Shown: positions 60,219 to 64,000 of the stretch, piece by piece
Position numbering within the stretch: position 1 is the stretch's first letter
Layout: each line of letters begins with the position of its first letter
NCBI GenBank assembly: GCA_946807835.1
Contig: OX327684.1
Coordinates: 34,346,501 to 34,410,500, forward strand
Direction: 5' to 3'
DNA: 64,000 nt
Origin: Ailanthus altissimus
Lineage: Eukaryota > Streptophyta > Magnoliopsida > Sapindales > Simaroubaceae
Translations under genes and position numbers: made by a program
The notes under the pieces: generated by a model
What the model was told of the DNA's origin: nothing
Databases searched by the model: none
What the model saw: the letters and a program-made list of their open reading frames with translations, nothing else

Positions 60219-60587
60219 TGTATGCGTCTGAGTCTCAAACTTTTGTAGAGCTTGTAGTTTTAGACATTTCTCAGCCACTACATTTATGGCCATCTGCTCT
60301 ATCCTCTCTTATTGAAGCCTGGAAAAGCTGGGGTTTCTTCTTCATTAGCAATTATAAAATCTCTAAAAATGTTTACAATGGACTCTATATACTTTCGAAA
60401 AAGCTTTTCAATCTCCCTTATGAAACCAAGCTTGAACTTGTCCTTTATCTTCTATAAAAACTTATACTTCCCATTTCATAACTTCTTTGTTCTTTGAAAG
60501 CCTCCGAGTTTTCGGACCAAACTTTTTTGCATTCGCACCGACTTCTGCAAATATTCTATTTGATCGACACATAGCTTCAGAATTTAG
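60219..60587 (+). pseudogene. Fragment of a 2-oxoglutarate/Fe(II) dioxygenase, first exon
   Basis: From ATG 60219 the frame reads an N-terminal dioxygenase domain: ELVVLDISQPL, ALSSLIEAWKSWGFFFISN and LSKKLFNLPYETKLEL. These are hallmark segments of the DIOX_N region found in gibberellin-oxidase-like and related enzymes. After residue 80 the frame is broken, first by a shift near 60450 and then by stop codons. Matching residues (SLRVFGPNFFA) continue in another frame to an exon-end-like AATTTAG|GTAATA at 60587. No second exon with the Fe(II)-binding HxD...H or 2OG-binding RxS motifs follows. It is a dead gene fragment, probably a duplicated copy. Confidence 0.8.
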
Positions 60588-60589
60588 GT

Positions 60590-61794
60590 AATATACTATT
60601 GCTTTTTATTCCCTTAGATTTGTTTACCTTTTCTAATTTATACGATGTTACTATCATTTCTTTGCTTTATTTTCTTTTTCCATTTTTTTAAATTATTTTT
60701 TTCTCCTTTTCGATCCCGACAATGAGTTATTGCAAGCAGAATGCTAGACTTAGAGGTATGCCTTATCCAAAGCCCATGAAGGCCTCCTCACATATGAGGG
60801 TACACTAGCTAACCCTATCTTAGTCCATCGACTTTAACCTGCTGTCCTAACCGGCCTTCTTTTCTCCACGAGACTTATAGTGGTCTCAGCCTTAAACCAG
60901 TATGCAAGGTTTTCAAGCTAGGATGTATATGGAATATACAGTGGGCATGGCCTCTTACGAGGTCTAGAGACCCTATCCGTCAGATCTCTTTACCAAACGT
61001 TGTTAACTATTGTGATCAAAACTGCTAAAAAAATTCAAAGGTATTTAGAATTTCATGTTTAAGAAACTATGAGAATGCATTTTTATTTCTCCGGCCAAAA
61101 TTTATTTATAAAATGAGACTTTGGATCTTTATATAAAACGACCAAAACATCTAAAGTTGATGACAGTTGGACTTAGTACAATTATTTTACAGACACATTT
61201 ATCATGCTTTTAATAAAGCAACCGACATTCTTTTAATAAGGCAATCGACATACTTTGACTGACATAATTATTTCATTTATTTCAAAAGCAAAACATGATA
61301 TAAAAGTAAAAGACACACATGCGTTGGACTTTGTGATGTGCTGGATTTCATCCTTATTATGGTTAACAGTAAACTTAAAAAGACGTGTCATTAAGGTTGT
61401 CATTTTCTTGGTCTTGTTCTTCACGTGCTTGATGGACTTATCTTTGTTCTAACTCCAGAATTAGGCAATCCACTTCTACAATTATTTCATCCGACTGTAG
61501 AAATGGTTAGTTGTCTTGGTATAATATTAATGCAAGGCTAGGTGAGTTGGATCCATGTGAGACATATTATGTGATGTGATGTCTTGACTAAAGCTGTCAG
61601 TTGGTATAGCTGGCTGTGGAAAAGTGTGCACTAGAGGGACATATGCTAGCTAAAAAGAGAATCTAGTTGGTAAAGAGTGATGATGATGGTTGTACGTTGT
61701 TTCACGTGATGTTTAGCTGGCCTTTTAGTCTCTCGTATTTGTAGCAATTGTTCATGGTATTGACTCTTTGTTGGAAGTCTTCATCAAAGATTTT
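60590..61794. other. Intergenic DNA without a recognised gene
   Basis: A less AT-rich block at 60720-61010 looks like transposon- or virus-derived non-coding sequence. The rest is ordinary AT-rich DNA. Short frames on both strands at 61233-61452 overlap each other and lack any domain. Confidence 0.35.
61207..61252. repeat. 23-bp tandem duplication
   Basis: CTTTTAATAAAGCAACCGACA at 61207 is repeated at 61230 with two changes (AAGGCAATCGACA). There are two units only. Confidence 0.85.
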
Positions 61795-63990
61795 CTATTG
61801 GACTAGATCATAAAGATCTATCCATGCAACTAGAGGGATTATCTGATTTTCTTGAGCTAAGATCCTTTCAAGATCTCTCATTTTAGCTTTATGTTCTTCT
61901 TGGAAAAGTTGTAAAGATAATGGGAAGGTAAAATAGTATTTTACTTGGGGTAGTAATGAACTTCTCGTTCTAATATGATCATTCATTTTCTCTGAAAAAG
62001 AAAGATAAAGTAAAGCCTTTTTAATAGAACTTGGGAGTTTGTCTGCTTGTAAAGCATATGTTGAACTTTTGTTATCCACCAAGATTTTAGATAAAACCAT
62101 GTTAAGAATACTATGACTAGATCATCATCTGGTCGTTCGTCTATCTATGCTTGGGGTTTCTAGAGTGGGTACTTTATTGCAATGATATATAGGTCTAATA
62201 GATACCATAGTAAACATAAGACTGTTTTACTCCATAAATAAAATGGTTGGGCTTTGTGGAGATGGAAGAACGAGTATTCTAGATTAAAGACTGGTCCTTC
62301 GAGAACTGACATTCTTTTTTCTTGAATGGCTTTGAGAGTATAGTACTTGATCAGGCCAGATGTTATGTGGTTGAGAGTTTTGGTTTGGATTAGGGCTTTA
62401 AATTCTGGTGGTATGAAGGGTACTGGAGGAGTTATAGTAACTCCAAAGGGATTTATCATGAATGAGATTTGGAAGGGAAAATGATGTGGGTTAGAGTTTT
62501 TATAGGGTTGTGAGATAAAAAAATCTGCAATAGTATTGTTTCTGTCTTTCACATGTTTAACATCATATATGAAATTTGTAAACTATTGTTGCCAACGCAA
62601 AAGTTAAGATGACGGGATTTTTTTTTTTAAAGTTGAGCATGTTAGGAAAATTTGATATGTCTAATTCAATAAGAAAGTGGTATCCAATCAAGTGGAATTC
62701 AAACTTTTCAATTCCAAACTTACCAGAAAGGATTTCTTTGTGGGTGCTGGGATAATGCTTTTCTTCGTTACTAAAGATTCCATTTTTGTCTTGATCCATC
62801 AATTTCTTAAAATAAAATTGCACCCCTATGAAGATCACTGGCATCTGTTTGAAAGATTATTTTTTTATGTGATGGAATATGTAAAAGTGGTAGAGCACGA
62901 GTAATTTCTTTTATCTTTTGGATTGATGTGGTTTAGATGTCAGACCAAGGTAGATGATTCTTTCTCAGCATAAGATAAAGTGGCCGAGTCAGCTGGGTTA
63001 GGCATGGAATAAAGTTATTGATGAGTTAACTATTTCCAGGAATTGCTGTACTTGAGAGTGATTAAGATTGTTGTTTGGGAATCTGGTGAGCTAGCTTGCA
63101 ATGTGGGGTAGTGGTATGAATTGACCATTACTGATGTGCATTCTGAGAAAATCTACCTTTGTGAGACTCGTTTGGCACTTAGTGAGGGAGATTATTATGC
63201 CATACTATTGAAGGATGAATCTAAATTGTAAAAGCAGTTGATAGTGCACATCTGCATTATCAAAGAATAACAGTATGTCATCAATATAGATTAAAGTACT
63301 GTCAAAAATGGGGTCAAATATTTGTAACATGGCCTTCTAGAATAACGAGAAAGCTATCTTTAATCCAAAAGGAAGCACTATCCTTTGGTAATGGTGTTGA
63401 GGTATGCAAAAAGCAGTTTTATATCGGTCCTCTGGATAGATGCCAAGTTGCCAAAATCCAGTTTTGAGATAAAACTTTGAGAAGATCTGTGTTGTGGCAA
63501 TTTTAAAAAAGAAGGCATTCCTTGTCAGAAGAGAGAACTTATCATCTCGCAAGAAATTATTAAGGGGTTAATAATTTATTATAAGACATAATTTTTCTTT
63601 AATCTGTTCAGCTCTTTTATTGACATAAAAGGCTTGACATACTCATTGGGATGACGTAGGCTCATTTAATCATTCTGATAAAAGCTGTGTCAATTCTGCT
63701 TTAGTATGGGCTAAGTGTTCTGGTGACGTTTTTGGATAGGTAGCTTTGGTAGGGTTTTCAAATTCATTTTTGTGGAATGGTAATCTGATGAAGAAGGTTG
63801 GGTTTTTTCATAGAGGTTTTGGACATTTAGCTAGAAATTTTGCGTGAGAATTGGCTGCTGAAATGGATTTGAGCTATTCAAATAGAGTGCAGAGGTTTTC
63901 TATAGTGAAATAACTGGGAACATTAGACCATGGAAAGAAATAAGCTTTGAATTTAAGGCCATCGGGTTTGGTAAGGACTTTCTTTTGTAA
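61795..63990 (-). pseudogene. Decayed reverse transcriptase/RNase H region, pararetrovirus-like
   Basis: Read on the minus strand, the reverse transcriptase lies at about 63660-63040. It has an INY-type start region near 63560, LPFGLK near 63360 and the catalytic YIDD box at about 63270-63285. RNase H-like sequence follows at 62844-62540 (HYPSTHKEIL), then two frames of unknown type at 62552-62160 and 62100-61795. The order RT then RNase H with no integrase next to it, and the style of these motifs, suggest an endogenous caulimovirus relative (for example florendovirus-like). A Gypsy relic is the alternative. Several stops (63640-63700) and frame changes (for example after 63337 and near 62560) break it, so no functional protein is expected. 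It may continue beyond the window. Confidence 0.7.
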
Positions 63991-64000
63991 AAATTTCTAG

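Overview
This window is nuclear DNA of a flowering plant, probably a woody rosid-type eudicot. The evidence is long AT-rich intergenic DNA, GT-AG introns, plant-specific gene families (TRM/DUF4378, PRONE RopGEF, a plant-type MED12) and plant transposon families (chromovirus, ULP-carrying MULE, hAT MITE). The species cannot be fixed from the sequence alone. Exon structures were built by hand from reading frame and splice sites, and coordinates of multi-exon genes run from start codon to stop codon.

Layout. 1-6500: a complete TRM/DUF4378 gene on the plus strand with a 5' leader intron. 6690-7535: an old LTR-like repeat. About 8700-26600: a ULP-carrying Mutator-like element of the KAONASHI type. 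It has a broken plus-strand transposase and a minus-strand DUF1985/Ulp1-protease gene in tail-to-tail order. It is split by a 10,305-bp Ty3/Gypsy chromovirus with near-identical 2,851-bp LTRs, a 5-bp target duplication and one intact polyprotein frame. 27387-29381 (minus): a small DUF3245-like gene. 29500-34560: intergenic DNA with a 1.1-kb foldback element, a microsatellite and a 186-bp tandem duplication. 34560-45639 (plus): a complete 12-coding-exon MED12 gene, the Mediator kinase-module subunit. 48269-48508 (plus): a small conserved-looking 79-residue protein. 49214-51397 (minus): a complete seven-exon RopGEF. 53690-54540: another copy of the old LTR-like family. 55858-57224 (minus): a C2-domain gene whose third coding exon lacks a usable splice donor. 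57485-59695: LTR-like repeats flanking a hAT-type MITE. 60219-60587: a broken first exon of a 2-oxoglutarate dioxygenase. 61795-63990 (minus): decayed reverse transcriptase/RNase H remnants resembling an endogenous pararetrovirus.

The cellular genes form no operon or obvious pathway. They are separate housekeeping or developmental genes: cytoskeletal/cell-division scaffold, transcription, ROP GTPase signalling and lipid/Ca2+ binding. The most interesting part is the nested 8.7-26.6 kb transposon complex. A very young, apparently intact chromovirus sits in what looks like the 5' leader intron of the MULE transposase, and each MULE arm carries a GC-rich inverted repeat in otherwise very AT-rich DNA.
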